Notes under the pieces: generated by a model
The model's input: the letters and a program-made list of their open reading frames with translations, nothing else
What the model was told of the DNA's origin: nothing
The model's database searches: none
In this document: one piece after another, positions 40,942-59,254 of the stretch
Layout of the letters: each line of letters begins with the position of its first letter
Position numbering within the stretch: the stretch's first letter is position 1
Source: Eriocheir sinensis
Lineage: Eukaryota > Arthropoda > Malacostraca > Decapoda > Varunidae
NCBI RefSeq assembly: GCF_024679095.1
Contig: NW_026111769.1
Coordinates: 188,501-252,500, forward strand
Length of the DNA: 64,000 nucleotides
Direction: 5' to 3'
Made by a program: the position numbers and the translations under genes

Positions 40942-41417
40942 ATATATATCTATATCTATATATATATATATCTATATATAGACAAAAATATATATATCTA
41001 TATATCTATATATATATATATATATATATATATCAAAATAAATAAACAAAATACCAATAAATGTATTTGTATAAATATAAATATACAAAATACATAAAAT
41101 AACGTAAATTTATATAAAACTATATAAAAAATACACAGAAGTAATTAAATTTGTATGAAAATATACAAAATACACACAAAATAAGCTAAATTTGAATTGA
41201 AATATATACAAAATACATGAAATAAATTTGTATCAAAATATTTATACAAATACACATATAATAACGTAAATTTGTATGAAAATATATAAACAAAATACAC
41301 ATTAAATAATGTAAATACGTATAAAAAAAATGTGTACAAAATACACATATAATCATGTAATTCGTATCAAAATAAATAAACAAAATACCAATAAAATAAT
41401 ATGAATTTGTATGAGTA
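40367..41417 (-). repeat. Satellite block, reverse orientation, with an internal AT array
   Basis: Reversed O, N, M, L, J/K merged, I, H, G, F, E, D up to the array at 40896, then reversed A, P, O and on to TTTGTATGAGTAAACGTG. The left part resembles the reverse complement of 14500-14890. Confidence 0.8.
40896..41033. repeat. (AT)n array with TATC interruptions, about 138 bp
   Basis: Unlike the other arrays it contains several TATATC/TCTATA steps and one GACAAAAATA break near 40981. Either base changes accumulated and spread in an older array, or two arrays met. Flanks are TTTCTATAAATA (reversed C monomer) and TATCAAAATAAATAAAC (reversed A monomer), so the B monomer expected between them is missing. 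Confidence 0.95.
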
Positions 41418-41945
41418 AACGTGTATGTTGCATATTTTTTCAATACAAATTTATCTTTTATATACGCATTTTGTATATTAATTTTAATACAAATTTAATT
41501 ATTCGATGTGTATTTTTGTATCTGTATTTTTATAAACATATGCTTTATTTTTTGGGTATTTTGCATCTTTATTTTCATACAAATTTACATTATTTTATTG
41601 ATATTCTGCTCATTCATTTTGATACGAATTGACATTATTCTATGTGTATTTTGTATATATTTTTCATACAAATTTACGTTATTTTATGTGTATTTGTATA
41701 TATATTTTGACACAAATTTACAATATTTTATGGCTATTTTGTATATACATTTCAAAAGAAATTTACCTAGTTTTATGTGTATTTTGTATATCTATTTTCA
41801 TACAAACTCAAATTATTTCTATGTATTTTTGTATATATTTTAATACAAATTTTAGTTATGTTATGTGTATTTTGTAAATTTATTTTCATTCAAATATATA
41901 TTATTTTATTGGTGTTTTGTTGATTTATATTGATACGAATTTACA
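41418..41945 (+). repeat. Segmental repeat (partners 62112-62640 and inverted 51300-51821)
   Basis: Distinctive shared words are CATATGCTTTATTTT, ATTCTGCTCATTCATTTT and TTTCAAAAGAAATTTACCTA. All three copies also contain the orientation switch GAGTAAACGTGTATG, so duplication followed the inversion. Confidence 0.85.
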
Positions 41946-42194
41946 TTATTTTATATGTACTTTGTATATATATTTTTTACATTATTTAATATTTATTTTG
42001 TATATATATTTTTATACAAATTCATGGTATTTTATGTGTATTTGTATATATATTTTCATATAAATTTACATTATTTTATGTGTATTTTGTAGATATATTT
42101 TATTACAAATCTTCCTTATTTTATGTTTATTTTGTATACGTATTTTGTATATTTATATTTATCCAAATACACATTCTTTTATTGGTATTTTGTT

Positions 42195-44275
42195 TATTTA
42201 TTTTAAATCGAATTTACATTATTTTATGTGTATTTTGTATACATTTTTTTATACGTATTTACTTAATTTTATATGTATTTTGTATATATATTTTTATAGA
42301 AATCTACGTTTTTTTATTTGTATTCGTATATATATTTTGAAACAAATTTACATTGTTTTATATGTATTTTTGCATATCTCTTTCAATACAAATTTACCTG
42401 ATTGTATGTGCATTTTGTATATTTATTTCAATACAAATTTAAATATTTTATGTGTATTTTGGAATATATATTTTTATAAGAAATGCGCTATTTTATGGGA
42501 ATTTTGCATCTTTATTTTCATACAAATTTACATTATTTTATTAATATTCGGTGTATTTATTTTGATACGATTTTACATTATTCTATTTGTTTTTTGTATA
42601 TACTTTTTTTATACATATTTACTTTATTTAATGTGTATCTTGCATATATATTTTATACAAATTTATTATCTATTATCTATTTTCATACAAATACACATTC
42701 TTTTCATGATATTTTGTTTATTTATTTTGACACGAATTTACATTATTTGATATGTATTTTGTATATATATATTTTATACGTATTTACATAATTTCATATG
42801 TATTTTGTATATATATATTTCTATAGAAATCTACTTTATTTTATGTGTATTCGTATATATATTTTGAAACAAATTTACATTGTTTTATATGTATTTTTGA
42901 ATATCTCTTTTAATACAAATTTACCTTACTGTATATGCATTTTGTATATTTATTTCAATACAAATTTAAATATTTTATGTGTATTTTAGTATATATATTT
43001 TTATAAAAAATGCGATAATTTTTGGGAATTTTGCATCTTTATTTTCATACAAATTTACATTATTTTATTGATATTCTGTGTATTTATTTTGATACGATTT
43101 TACATTATTCTATTTCTTTTTTGTATATATTTTTTTTATACACATTTACATTATTTAATGTGTATCTTGCATATATATTTTATACAAATTTACGTTATTT
43201 TAAGTGTATTTGTTTATATATTTTCATTCAAATTTACCTTTATTTTAATTCGAAACTACTTTATTTTATGTGTATTTTATATACATTTTTTTATACGTAT
43301 TTACTTAATTTTATGTGTATTTTGTATATATATTTTTATAGAAACCTACGTTTTTTTATTTGTATTCGTACATATATTTTGAAACAAATTTACATTGTTT
43401 TATATGTATTTTAGCATATCTCTTGCAATACAAACTTACCTTATTGTATGTGCATTTTGTATATTTATTTCAATGCAAATTTAAATATTTTATGTGTATT
43501 TTGGTATATATATTTTTATAAGAAATGCGCTATTTTATGGGAATTTTGCATCGTTATTTTCATACAAATTTACATTATTTTATTAATATTCGGTGTATTT
43601 ATTTTGATACGATGTTACATTATCCTGTTTGTTTTTTGTATATACTTTTTTATACATATTTACATTATTTAATGTGTATCTTGCATATATATTTTATACA
43701 AATTTATTATCTATTATCTATTTTCATACAAATACACATTCTTTTCATGATATTTTGTTTATTTATTTTGACACGAATTTACATTATTTGATATGTATTT
43801 TGTATATATATATTTTATACGTATTTACATAATTTCATATGTATTTTGTATATATATTTCTATAGAAATCTACTTTATTTTATGTGTATTCGTATATATA
43901 TTTTGAAACAAATTTACATTGTTTTATATGTATTTTTGAATATCTCTTTCAATACAAATTTACCTTACTGTATATGCATTTTGTATATTTATTTCAATAC
44001 AAATTTAAATATTTTATGTGTATTTTGGTAAATATATTTTTATAAAAAATGCGATAATTTTTGGGAATTTTGCATCTTTATTTTCATACAAATTTACATT
44101 ATTTTATTGATATTCTGTGTATTTATTTTGATACGAATTTACATTATTCTATTTGTTTTTTGTATATATTTTTTTATACACATTTACATTATTTAATGTG
44201 TATCTTGCATATATATTTTATACAAATTTACGTTATTTTAAGTGTATTTGTTTATATATTTTCATTCAAATTTAC
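42195..44275 (+). repeat. Tandem duplication of about 1.04 kb (two copies)
   Basis: AAATGCGCTATTTTATGGGA occurs at 42481 and 43523, and TGCGATAATTTTTGGGAATT at 43011 and 44050 (offsets 1,042 and 1,039). The joint lies near 43238, where an L monomer (TTCATTCAAATTTACC) runs into an A monomer (TTTATTTTAATTCGAAAC). Confidence 0.85.
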
Positions 44276-45126
44276 ATTATTTGATGTGTATTTTGTATAT
44301 GTATTTCAATAAAAATTTACCTAATTTTATGTGTATTTTGTATATTTCTTTTCAAACAAATTTAAATTATTTTTGTGTATTTTTGTATATAGTTTTATAC
44401 AAATTTAGGTTATTTTATGTACGGATTTACATTATTTAGTGTGTGTTTTGTATATATATTTTTATGCAAATTTACTTTATTTTATGTGCATTTTTGTACA
44501 TATATTTTTATAGAAATTTGCGTTATTTGTATATGTTTTCTCATACAAATTTACATTATTTTATTGCTATTTTGTTTATTTATTTTGATACGAATTACAT
44601 GATTATATGTGTATTTTGTACATATTTTTTATACGTATTTACATTACTTAATGTGTATTTTGTTTATATATTTTTAAACAAATCTACGTTATTATATGTA
44701 TTTGTATAAATATTTTGATACAGATTTACATTATTTTATGTATTTTGTATGTACATTTCAATTCAAATTTTGCTTATTTTAGCTGTATTTTGTATATATA
44801 CTTTCATACAAATTTAATTACTTCTGTGTATTTTTGTATATAGATTTATACAAATTTACGATATTTTTTGTGTATTTTGTATATTTATAATTATACAAAT
44901 ACACATTCTTTTACTGGTATTTTGTTTATTTATTTTGATACGATTTTTATGTGTATTTTGTATTCATTTTTTTATATGTATTAACTCATTTTATGTGTAT
45001 TTTGTAGATATTTTTATAGAAATCTACGTTATTTTATGTGTATTCGTATATATATTTTGAAACAAATTTACATAGTTTTATATGTATTTTTGAATATCTC
45101 TTTCAATACAAATTTACCTTACCATA

Positions 45127-45239
45127 TATACCAAAATACACATGAAAAAATTATGTATTAAATAAATATACAAAATACACATTAAATAACGAAAATTTGT
45201 ATGAAAATATATAAAAAAATAAATATACAAAATACACAT
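45127..45239 (-). repeat. Inverted satellite insert, short form (about 113 bp)
   Basis: Same edges as 10234-10771 and 34274-34641, but only two to three reversed monomers remain: AAAATTATGTATTAAATAAA, an ACACATTAAATAAC piece and AAAATTTGTATGAAAATATA. Confidence 0.85.
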
Positions 45240-47934
<2,695 letters not shown>

Positions 47935-48665
47935 TGAAAATAGATATACAAAATATACATAAAATAAACTAAATTTGTATTGAAATATATATACAAAATA
48001 CATAAAATAATGCAAATTTGTATCAAAATATACAAATTGCACATTAAATAATGTAAATATGTATAAAAAAATATATACAAAAACAAATAGAATAATGTAA
48101 AATCGTATCAAAATAAATACACAGAATATTAATAAAACAATGTAAATTTGAATGAAAATAAAGATGCAAAATACCTATTAAATAACGCATTTTTTTTATA
48201 AAAATATATATACCAAAATACACATGAAAAAATGAATTTGTATTAAAATAAATATACAAAATACACATACAATAAGGTAAATCTGTATTGAAATAGATAT
48301 GCAAAATACATATAGAACAATGTTAATTTGTTACAAAATATATATACGAATACTCATAAAATAACGTAGATTTGTATAAAAATATATATACAAAATACAC
48401 ATAAAATGAAGTAAATACGTATAAGAAAATGTATACAAAATACTCATAAAATAATGTAAATTCGTATCAAAATAAATAAACAAAATACCAATAAAAGAAT
48501 GTGTATTTGTATAAATATAAATATACAAAATACACATAAAATAACGTAAATTTGTATAAAACTATATACAAAAATACACAGAAGTAATTAAATTCGTATG
48601 AAAATAGATATACAAAATACAGATAATATAAGCTAAATTTGAATTGAAATGTATATACAAAATAC
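47935..48665 (-). repeat. Satellite block, reverse orientation
   Basis: Counterpart of 13390-14254, but without the monomer containing the GATGCGCATAAAATAAC sequence of about 13496; here TATCAAAATATACAAATTGC joins the neighbours directly. Ends at CAAAATACAATATTTTATG. Confidence 0.8.
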
Positions 48666-50756
48666 AATATTTTATGTGTATATTTGTATTTGTATTTAGG
48701 TTATTTTATGTGTATTTTATATATATATTTTCATCCAAAATTACATTATTTTATTGGTATTTTCTTAATTTAATTCGATACGAATTTAGATTATTTCATA
48801 GGTATTTTCTATACATATTTTTATACTCATTTACATTATCTAATGTGTGTTTTGTATATATATTTTTATGCAAATTTATTTTATGTTCATTTTTGTATAT
48901 ATATTTTTATAGAAATTTGCGTTATTTTATGTACATAGTTTTATATAAATTTACGTTATTTTATGTGCATTTTGAATATTTATATTTATACAAATACACA
49001 TTCTTTTATTGGTATATTGTTTATTTTCATTTATACGAATTTACATTATTTTATGTGTATTTTGTATACATTTTTTTATACGTATTTACTTAATTTTATG
49101 TGTATTTTGTATATGTATTTTTATAGAAATCTACGTTATTTTATGTGTATTCGTATATATATTTTGAAACAAATTTACATTATTTTATATGTATTTTGCA
49201 TATCTATTTCAATACAAATTTACCTTATTGTATGTGCATTTTGTATATTTATTTTAATACAAATTGAAATATTTTATGTGTATTTTGGTATCAATAATTT
49301 TATAAAAAATGCGTTATTTTATAGGTATTTTGCATCTTAATTTTCATACAAATTTGCATTATTTTATTAATATTCTGTGTATATATTTTGATACGATTTT
49401 ACATTATTCTATTTGTGTTTTGTATATATTTTTTTATACATATTTACATTATTTAATGTGTATTTTGTACATATATTTCATACAAATTTACGTTATTATA
49501 TGTGTATTTGTGTATATATTTTCTTTCAAATTTACATTATTTTATGTGTATTTTGTATATGTATTTCAATACAAATTAACCTAATTTTATTTATTTTCAT
49601 ACAAATTGAAATTATTTTTGTTTATTTTTTTATATATTTTCATACAAAATTTCGTTATTTTATGTGTATTTTGTATATTTATTTTTTCTACAAATATACG
49701 TTCTTTTATCTGAATTTTGTTTATTGAATTTGAAACGAATTTACCTTATTTTGTATATCTATTTTCATACAAATTAAAATACTTCTGTGTATTTTTGTAT
49801 ATAGTTTTATATAAATTTACGTTATTTTATGTGTATTTTGTATATTTATATTTATACAAATACTCATTCTTTTATTGGTATTTTGTTTATTTATTTTGAT
49901 ACGAATTTACATTATTTTATGTGTATATTGTATACATTTTTTTTAACGTATTTACTTCATTTTATTTGTATTTTGTATATATATTTTTATAGAAATCTAC
50001 GTTATTTTATGTGTATTCGTATATATATTTTGAAACAAATTTACATTGTTTCATATGTATTTTGCATATCTATTTCAATACAAATTTACCTTATTGTATG
50101 TGTTTTTTCTATATTTATTTTAATACAAATTTAATTTTTTATGTGTATTTTGGTATATATATTTTTATAAATAAAAAAATGCGTTTTTTTATGGGTATTT
50201 TGCCTCTTTATTTTCATACAAATTTACATTATTTTATTAATATTCTGTGTATTTATTTTGATACGATTTTACATTATTCTATTAGTGTTTTGTACATACT
50301 TTTTTTTACAAATTTACGTTATTTTAAGTGTATTTGTTTATGTATTTTCATTCAAATTTACATTATTTTATGTGTATTTTGTGTATGTATTTCAATACAA
50401 ATTTACCTAATTTATGTGTATTTTGTATATTTATTTTCATACAAGTTTTAAATATTTCTGTGTATTTTTGTATATAGTTTGATACAAATTTAGGTTATTT
50501 TATGTGTATTTTGTATATCTATTTTCATACAAATACACATTCATTTATTGATATTTTGTTTATTTATTTTGACGCGAATTTTATGTGAATTTGTTTTCAT
50601 TTCATACAAATTTACATTATTTTATGTGTATTTTGTACATGTATTTAAATACAAATTTAACTAATTTTATGTGTATTTTGTATATCTATTTTCATACAAA
50701 TTGAAATTTATTTTTTTGTTTTTTTGTATATATTTTTATTCAAATTTTCGTAATCT
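48666..50756 (+). repeat. Satellite block, forward orientation
   Basis: Left part resembles 38820-39480. The middle (49600-50160) resembles 130-690 with TTTATCTGAATTTTGTTTAT at 49708. The right part has A-O with a merged J/K monomer. Ends at GTAATCTTATAAAAATATAT. Confidence 0.8.
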
Positions 50757-51821
50757 TATAAAAATATATATACCAAAATACACATAAAATATTTAAATTT
50801 GCATTGAAATAAATATACAAAATGCACATACAATAAGGTAAATTTGTATTGAAAGAGATATGCAAAAATACATATAAAACAATGTAAATTTGTTTCAAAA
50901 TATATATACGAATACAAATAAAAAAACGTAGATTTCTATAAAAATATATATACTAAATACACAAAAAATTAAGTAAATACGTATAAAAAAAAAGTATACA
51001 AAATACACATAAAATAATGTAAATTCGATTTAAAATAAATAAACAAAATACCAATAAAAGAATGTGTATTTGGATAAATATAAATATACAAAATACACAT
51101 ACAAAATAAACATAAAATAAGGTAGATTTGTAAAAAAATATATGTACAAAATACACATAAAATAATGTAAATTTATATAAAAATATATATAGAAATACAC
51201 ATAAAATACCATGAATTTGTATAAAAATATATATTCAAAATAAATATTAAATAACGTAAAAGCGTATAAAAATATATATACAAAGTACATATAAAATAAT
51301 GTAAATTCGTATCAATATAAATCAACAAAACACCAATAAAAAAAAATATATTTGAATGAAAATAAATTTACAAAATACACATAACATAACTAAAAATTGT
51401 ATTAAAATATATACAAAAATACATAGAAATAATTTGAGTTTGTATGAAAATAGATATACAAAATACACATAAAACTAGGTAAATTTCTTTTGAAATGTAT
51501 ATACAAAATACCCATAAAATATTGTAAATTTGTGTCAAAATATATAAACAAAATACATAAAATAACGGAAATTTGTATGAAAATATATAAAATACACATA
51601 GAATAATGTCAATTCGTATCAAAATGAATGAGCAGAATATCATTAAATAATGTAAATTTGTATGAAAATAAAGATGCAAAATACCCAAAAAATAAAGCAT
51701 ATGTTTATAAAAAGACAGATACAAAAATACACATCGAATAATTAAATTTGTATTAAAATTAATATACAAAATGCGTATATAATAAGGTAAATTTGTATTG
51801 AAAAAATATGCAACATACACG
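50757..51821 (-). repeat. Satellite block, reverse orientation
   Basis: 50757-51290 is the reverse complement of the 62650-63170 / 42000-42480 type. 51300-51821 is the reverse complement of 41418-41945, including the junction AACATACACGTTTACTCATA, so the inverted copy keeps the breakpoint itself. Confidence 0.85.
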
Positions 51822-53377
<1,556 letters not shown>

Positions 53378-53793
53378 ATACATAGAATAATGTAAAATCG
53401 TATCAAAATAAGTACTCAGAATATCAATAAAATAATTTAAATTTGTGTGAAAATAAAGAAGCAAAATACCCATAAGATAAAGCATATTTTTTTTTAAAAA
53501 TACATATACAAAAATACACATAGAATAATTAAATTTGTATTAAAATTAATATACAAAATGCACATACAATAAGGTAAATTTGTATTGAAAAAAAACGCAA
53601 AAATACACATAAAACAATGTAAATTTGTTTCAAAATATATATACGAATACACATAAAATAACGTAGATTTCTATAAAAATATATATACAAAATACACATA
53701 AAATTAGGTAAATACGTATAAAATAATGTAAACAAAATACACAAAAAATAATATAAATTCGAAACAAAATACCAATAAAAGAATGTGTATTTG
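53378..53793 (-). repeat. Satellite block, reverse orientation
   Basis: About nine reversed monomers. The left junction TTTTTGTTATACATAGAATA (53371-53390) is the reverse complement of the junction at 57572-57592, so one of the two loci is an inverted copy of the other. Confidence 0.8.
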
Positions 53794-56700
53794 TTCTGTG
53801 TATTTTTGTATATAGTTTTATACAAATTTACGATATTTTATGTGTATTTTGAATATTTATATTTATACAAATACACATTCTTTTACTGGTATTTTGTTTA
53901 TTTATTTTGATACGATTTTTATGTGTATTTTGTATTCATTTTTTTATACGTATTTACTTCATTTTATGTGTATTTTGTATATATTTTTATAGAAATCAAC
54001 GTTATTTTATGTGTATTCGTATATATATTTTGAAACAAATTTACATTGTTTTATATGTATTTTGCATATCTATTTCAATACAAATTTACCTTACAGTATG
54101 TGAATTTTTTATATTTATTTTAATACAAATTTTAATATTTTATGTGTATTTTGATATATATATTTTTATAAAAAATGCGTTATTTTATGGCTATTTTGCA
54201 TCTTTATTTTCATACAAATTTACATTATTTAATTAATATTCTGTGTATTTATTTTCATATGATTTTACATTATTCTATTTCTGTTTTGTATATATTTTTT
54301 TATACATATTTACATTATTTAATTAGTATTTTGTATATATATATATATATATTTGATACAAATTTACGTTATTTTAAGTGTATATGTTTATATATTTTCA
54401 TTCAAATTTCCATTATTTTATGTGTATTTTGTATAATTATATATTTTCATACAAATTTAAATTATTTTTGTGTATTTTTGTATATAGTTTTTTACAAACT
54501 TAGGTTATTTTATGAGTATTTTGTATATCTATTTTCATACAAATACACATTCTTTTATTGATATTTTGTTTATTTATTTTGACGAGAATTTAATTATTTA
54601 ATGTGTATTTTGTATATATATTTTTATACGTATTTACATCATTTCATGTGTATTTTGTATATATATTTCTATAGAAATCTACGTTATATTATGTGTATTC
54701 GTATATAGATTTTTAAACAAATTTACACTTTTATGTGTATTTTGCATATTTTTTCAATACAAATTTACCTTATTGTATATGCATTTTGTATATTAATTTT
54801 AATACAAATATAATTATTCTATGTGTATTTTTGTATATGTATTTTTATAAAAATATGCTTTATTTTATGGGTATTTTGCATCTTTATTTTCATACAAATT
54901 TACGTTATTTTATTGATATTCTGCTCATTCATTTTGATACAATACAAATTTACCTTATTGTATGTGCATTTTGTATAATAATTTTAATACAAATTTGATT
55001 AATCTATGTGTATTTTTGTATATGTATTTTTATAAAAATATGCTTTATTTTATGGGTATTTTGCATCTTTATTTTCATATCAATTTACATTATTTTATTG
55101 ATATTCTGTGTATTTATTTTGATATGATTTTTCATTATTCTATGTGTATTTTGTATATATATTTTATATAAAATGTATTTGTTTTCATTTCATACAAATC
55201 TACATTATTTTATGTGTTTTTTGTACATGTATTTAAATACAAATTTAACTAGTTATATGTGTATTTTGTATATCTATTTTGTATGTATATTTTCATAGAA
55301 ATTTACTCTATTTTATAAGTATTCGTATATATATTTTGATACAAATTTACATTATTAATGTGTATTTTGCATATCTATTTCAATACAAATTTACTTTATT
55401 GTACGTGCATTTTGAATATTTATTTTAATACAAATTTAATTATTTTATATGTATTTTTGTATATATATTTTTATGCAAAAATGTGTTATTATATGGATAT
55501 TTTGCATCTTTATTTTCATACAAATTTACATTATTTTATTGATATTCTCTTTATTTATTTTGATACGATTTAACATTATTCTATGTGTTTCTTGTATATA
55601 TATTTTTTATACATATTTACATTATTTAATGTTCATTTTGTATATATATTTTATCCAAATTTACATTATTTTATGTGTATTTGTTTATATATTTTCATAC
55701 ATATTTACATTATTTTATGTGTTTTTTGTATATATATTTTTCTACATATTTAAATTATTTTATGTGTATTTTGTATATAGATTTTTATTCAAATTTATGT
55801 TATTTTATGTGTATTTCTATATATATGTTTTCATCCAAAATTACATTATTTTATTGGTATTTCTTAATTTAATTCGATACGAATTTAGATTATTTCATAG
55901 GTATTTTGTATACATGTTTTTATACTCATTTACATTATCTAATGTGTGTTTTGTATATATATTTTTATGCAAATTTATTTAATGTTCATTTTTGTACATA
56001 TATTTTTATAGAAATTTGCGTTATTTTATGTATATAGTTTTATATAAATTTACGTTATTTTATGTGCATTTTGTATATTTATATTTATACAAATACACAT
56101 TCTTTTATTGGTATATTGTTTATTTACATTTATACGGATTTACATTATTTTATGTGTATTTTGTATACATTTTTTTATACGTATTTACTTAATTTTATGT
56201 GTATTTTGTATATGTATTTTTATAGAAATCTACGTTATTTTATGTGTATTCGTATATATATTTTGAAACAAAGTTACATTATTTTATATGTATTTTGCAT
56301 ATCTATTTCAATACAAATCTACCTTATTGTATGTGCATTTTGTATATTTATTTTAATACAAGTTCAAATATTTTATGTGTATTATGGTATCAATAATTTT
56401 ATAAAAAATGCGTTATTTTATATTTATTTTGCATCTTAATTTTCATTTTATATGTACTTTGTATATATATTTTTATACGCTTTTACATTATTTAATATTT
56501 ATTTTGAATATATATTTTTATACAAATTCACGGTATTTTATGTGTATTTGTATATATATTTTCATATAAATTTACATTATTTTATGTGTATTTTGTACAT
56601 ATATTTTATTAGAAATCTACCTTATTTTATGTTTATTTTGTATGTGTATTTAGTATATTTATATTTATCCAAATACACATTCTCTTATTGGTATTTTGTT

Positions 56701-57579
56701 TATTTATTTTAATTCGTATTTACATTATTTTATGTGTATTTTGTATACATTTTTGTATACGTATTTACTTAATTTTATGTGTATTTTGTATATATATTTT
56801 TATAGAAATCTACGTTTTTTTATTTGTATTCGTATATATATTTTGAAACAAATTTACATTGTTTTATATGTATTTTTGCATATCTCTTTCAATACAAATT
56901 TACCTTATTGTATGTGCATTTTGTATATTTATTTCAAAACAAATTTAAATATTTTATGTGTATTTTGGTATATATATTTTTATAAGAAATGCGCTATTTG
57001 ATGGGAATTTTGCATCTTTATTTTCATACAAATTTACATTATTTTATTAATATTCGGTGTATTTATTTTGATACGATTTTACATTATTCTATTTGTTTTT
57101 TGTATATATTTTTTTTATACATATTTACATTATTTAATGTGTATCTTGCATATATATTTCATACAAATTTATTATCTATTATTTATTTTCATACAAATAC
57201 ACATTCTTTTCATGATATTTTGTTTATTTATTTTGACACGAATTTACATTACTTAATATGTATTTTATATATATATTTTTGATACGTATTTACATAATTT
57301 CATGTGTATTTTGTATGTATATTTCTATAGAAATCTTCGTTATTTTATGTGTATTTTCCGTTTTTTTTCAATACAAATTTACCTTATTGTATGTGAGCAT
57401 TTTGTATAATAATTTTAATACAAATTTAATTATTCTATGTGTATTTTTGTATATGTATTTTTTGAAAAAAATATGCTTTTTCTTATGGGTATTTTGCATC
57501 TTTATATTCATACAAATTTAAATTATTTTATTGATATTCTGTGTACTTATTTTGATACGATTTTACATTATTCTATGAA
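53794..57579 (+). repeat. Satellite block, forward orientation
   Basis: O, P, A, B, C, D and onward from 53794; second-flavour monomers (ATATGCTTTA near 54853 and 55039); from 54970 a duplicate of 37775-40330; K/P fusion at 57172. A small (TA)n of about 20 bp at 54333-54352 sits in a K-type monomer. Confidence 0.8.
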
Positions 57580-58587
57580 TAACAAAAATAAATACAGAAT
57601 ACACAAAAATAGATATGCAAAATACATATAAACAATGTAAATTTGTTTCAAAATATATATCCGAATACACATGAAATAAGGTAGATTTCTATAAAAATAT
57701 ATATACAAAATACACATAAAATAATAAAATTAAGTATACGTAAAAAATATACAAAATACACATAAAATAATGTAAATTAGTATCAAAATAAATAAACAAA
57801 ATATCAATAAAAGAATGTGTGTGTATATGAAAATAGACATACAAACACACACATAAAATAACCTAAATTTGTATCAAAACTATAAAAAAATACAAAAATA
57901 CACAAAATAAAATAAATTTGTAAAAAAATAAAATATACATATAAATTAGGTTAATTTGTATACAATACATACACAAAATATACATAAAATAATGTAAATT
58001 TGAATGAAAATATAAACAAATACACTTGTATAAAAAAAAAAAATAAAAAAAAAAAAAAATATGTACATAATAAAATAATGTAAAATCGTATTTAAATAAA
58101 TACACAGAATATTAATAAAATAATGTAAATTTGTATGAAAATACAAATAAAAGCAAATAAATAAAATAACGCATTTTTTTATTTAACGCAAAATATATAT
58201 ATAAAATATACAGCAAAAAATTAAATTTGTATTAAAATAAATATACAAAAACACAATACAATAAATAAATTTAATATTGAAATAGATATGCAAAAAATAT
58301 ATATAAATGTATAGTTTTTTCAAAATATATATGAATAAAATATAAAATAAAATGAAAAATAAATAAAATAAATGAAAAAACATATAAAATAAAAATAATA
58401 AAATAAAAAAATAAAAAAAAATAATAAAATAAAATAAAAATATAAAATGTAAATAAATAAAAAAATACTAAATAAAATAAATAACGTAAATTTATATAAA
58501 ATAATAAATACAAAGTAAATAAATTTAAAATAAATAAAATAAATATATAAAATATAATTATATGAAAATAGATATACAAAAATATTG
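57580..58587 (-). repeat. Degenerate reverse satellite with long A runs
   Basis: Reversed monomers are still recognisable at 57600-57990 (E, D, C, A, O, M, L). From about 58022 they dissolve into runs of A and AAATA/AATAAA words, for example around 58028-58060 and 58340-58480. No other element, such as a retroposon with a 3' tail, can be made out. Confidence 0.7.
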
Positions 58588-58794
58588 TATTTTTTGTTTA
58601 TTTTCATACAAATTGAAATTATTTTTGTTTATTTTTATTTATTTTTTATTTATTTTTTGTATATTTATGTATTATTTTATCTACAATTATACGTTCTTTT
58701 ATCTGAATTTTGTTTATTGAATTTGAAATGAATCTACCTTATTTTGTATATCTATTTTCATACACATTAAAATACTTTTGTGTATTTTTATTAC
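58588..58794 (+). repeat. Short forward satellite segment
   Basis: About four to five monomers matching 130-340 and 49600-49790 (TTGAAATTATTTTTGTTTAT, then TTATCTGAATTTTGTTTATT), with expanded TTTATTT words in the first monomers. Confidence 0.75.
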
Positions 58795-59254
58795 ACATAT
58801 CAAAATAAATACAGAAAATATTAATAAAATAATGTAAATTTGTATGAAAATTAAGATGCAAAATACCCATAAAATAACGCATTTTTTATAAAAATATATA
58901 TACGAAAAAACATAAAATATTTGATTTTGTATTAAAATAAATAGATATACAAAATACACATAAAATAAGCTAAATTTGAATTGAAATATATATACAAAAT
59001 ACATAAAATAATGTAAATTTGTATCAAAATACTTATACAAATACACATATAATAACGTAAATTTGTATAAAAATATATAAACAAAATACACATTAAATAA
59101 TGTAAATACGTATAAAAAAAATGTACAAAATACAGAAATAATCATGTAATTCGTATCAAAATAAATAGACAAAATACCAATAAAATAATGTAAATTTCAA
59201 TGAGAAAACATAAAAAATACACATAATTAACGCAAATATATAAAAAAAATATAT
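58795..59254 (-). repeat. Satellite block, reverse orientation
   Basis: Reversed I, H, G, F, then a jump to reversed monomers like 61860-62080 (ATAAGCTAAATTTGAATTG). The last 40 bases are impure AT (59240-59270) at the switch to forward. Confidence 0.75.

Larger units (their letters stand above)
41418..45126 (+). repeat. Satellite block, forward orientation
   Basis: Starts with second-flavour monomers (CATATGCTTTATTTTTTGGG near 41538), then from about 41980 copies the 8207-10233 type. It has K/P fusions at 42664 and 43706 and a tandem duplication of about 1.04 kb. Ends at ACCATATATACC (45121-45132). Confidence 0.85.

Noticed and set aside
58020..58480. A-rich tract as the tail of a non-LTR retroposon or a polyadenylation region
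   Set aside because: Runs are interrupted and spread over 450 bp, with reversed monomers still visible around them, and there is no adjacent element body or gene.
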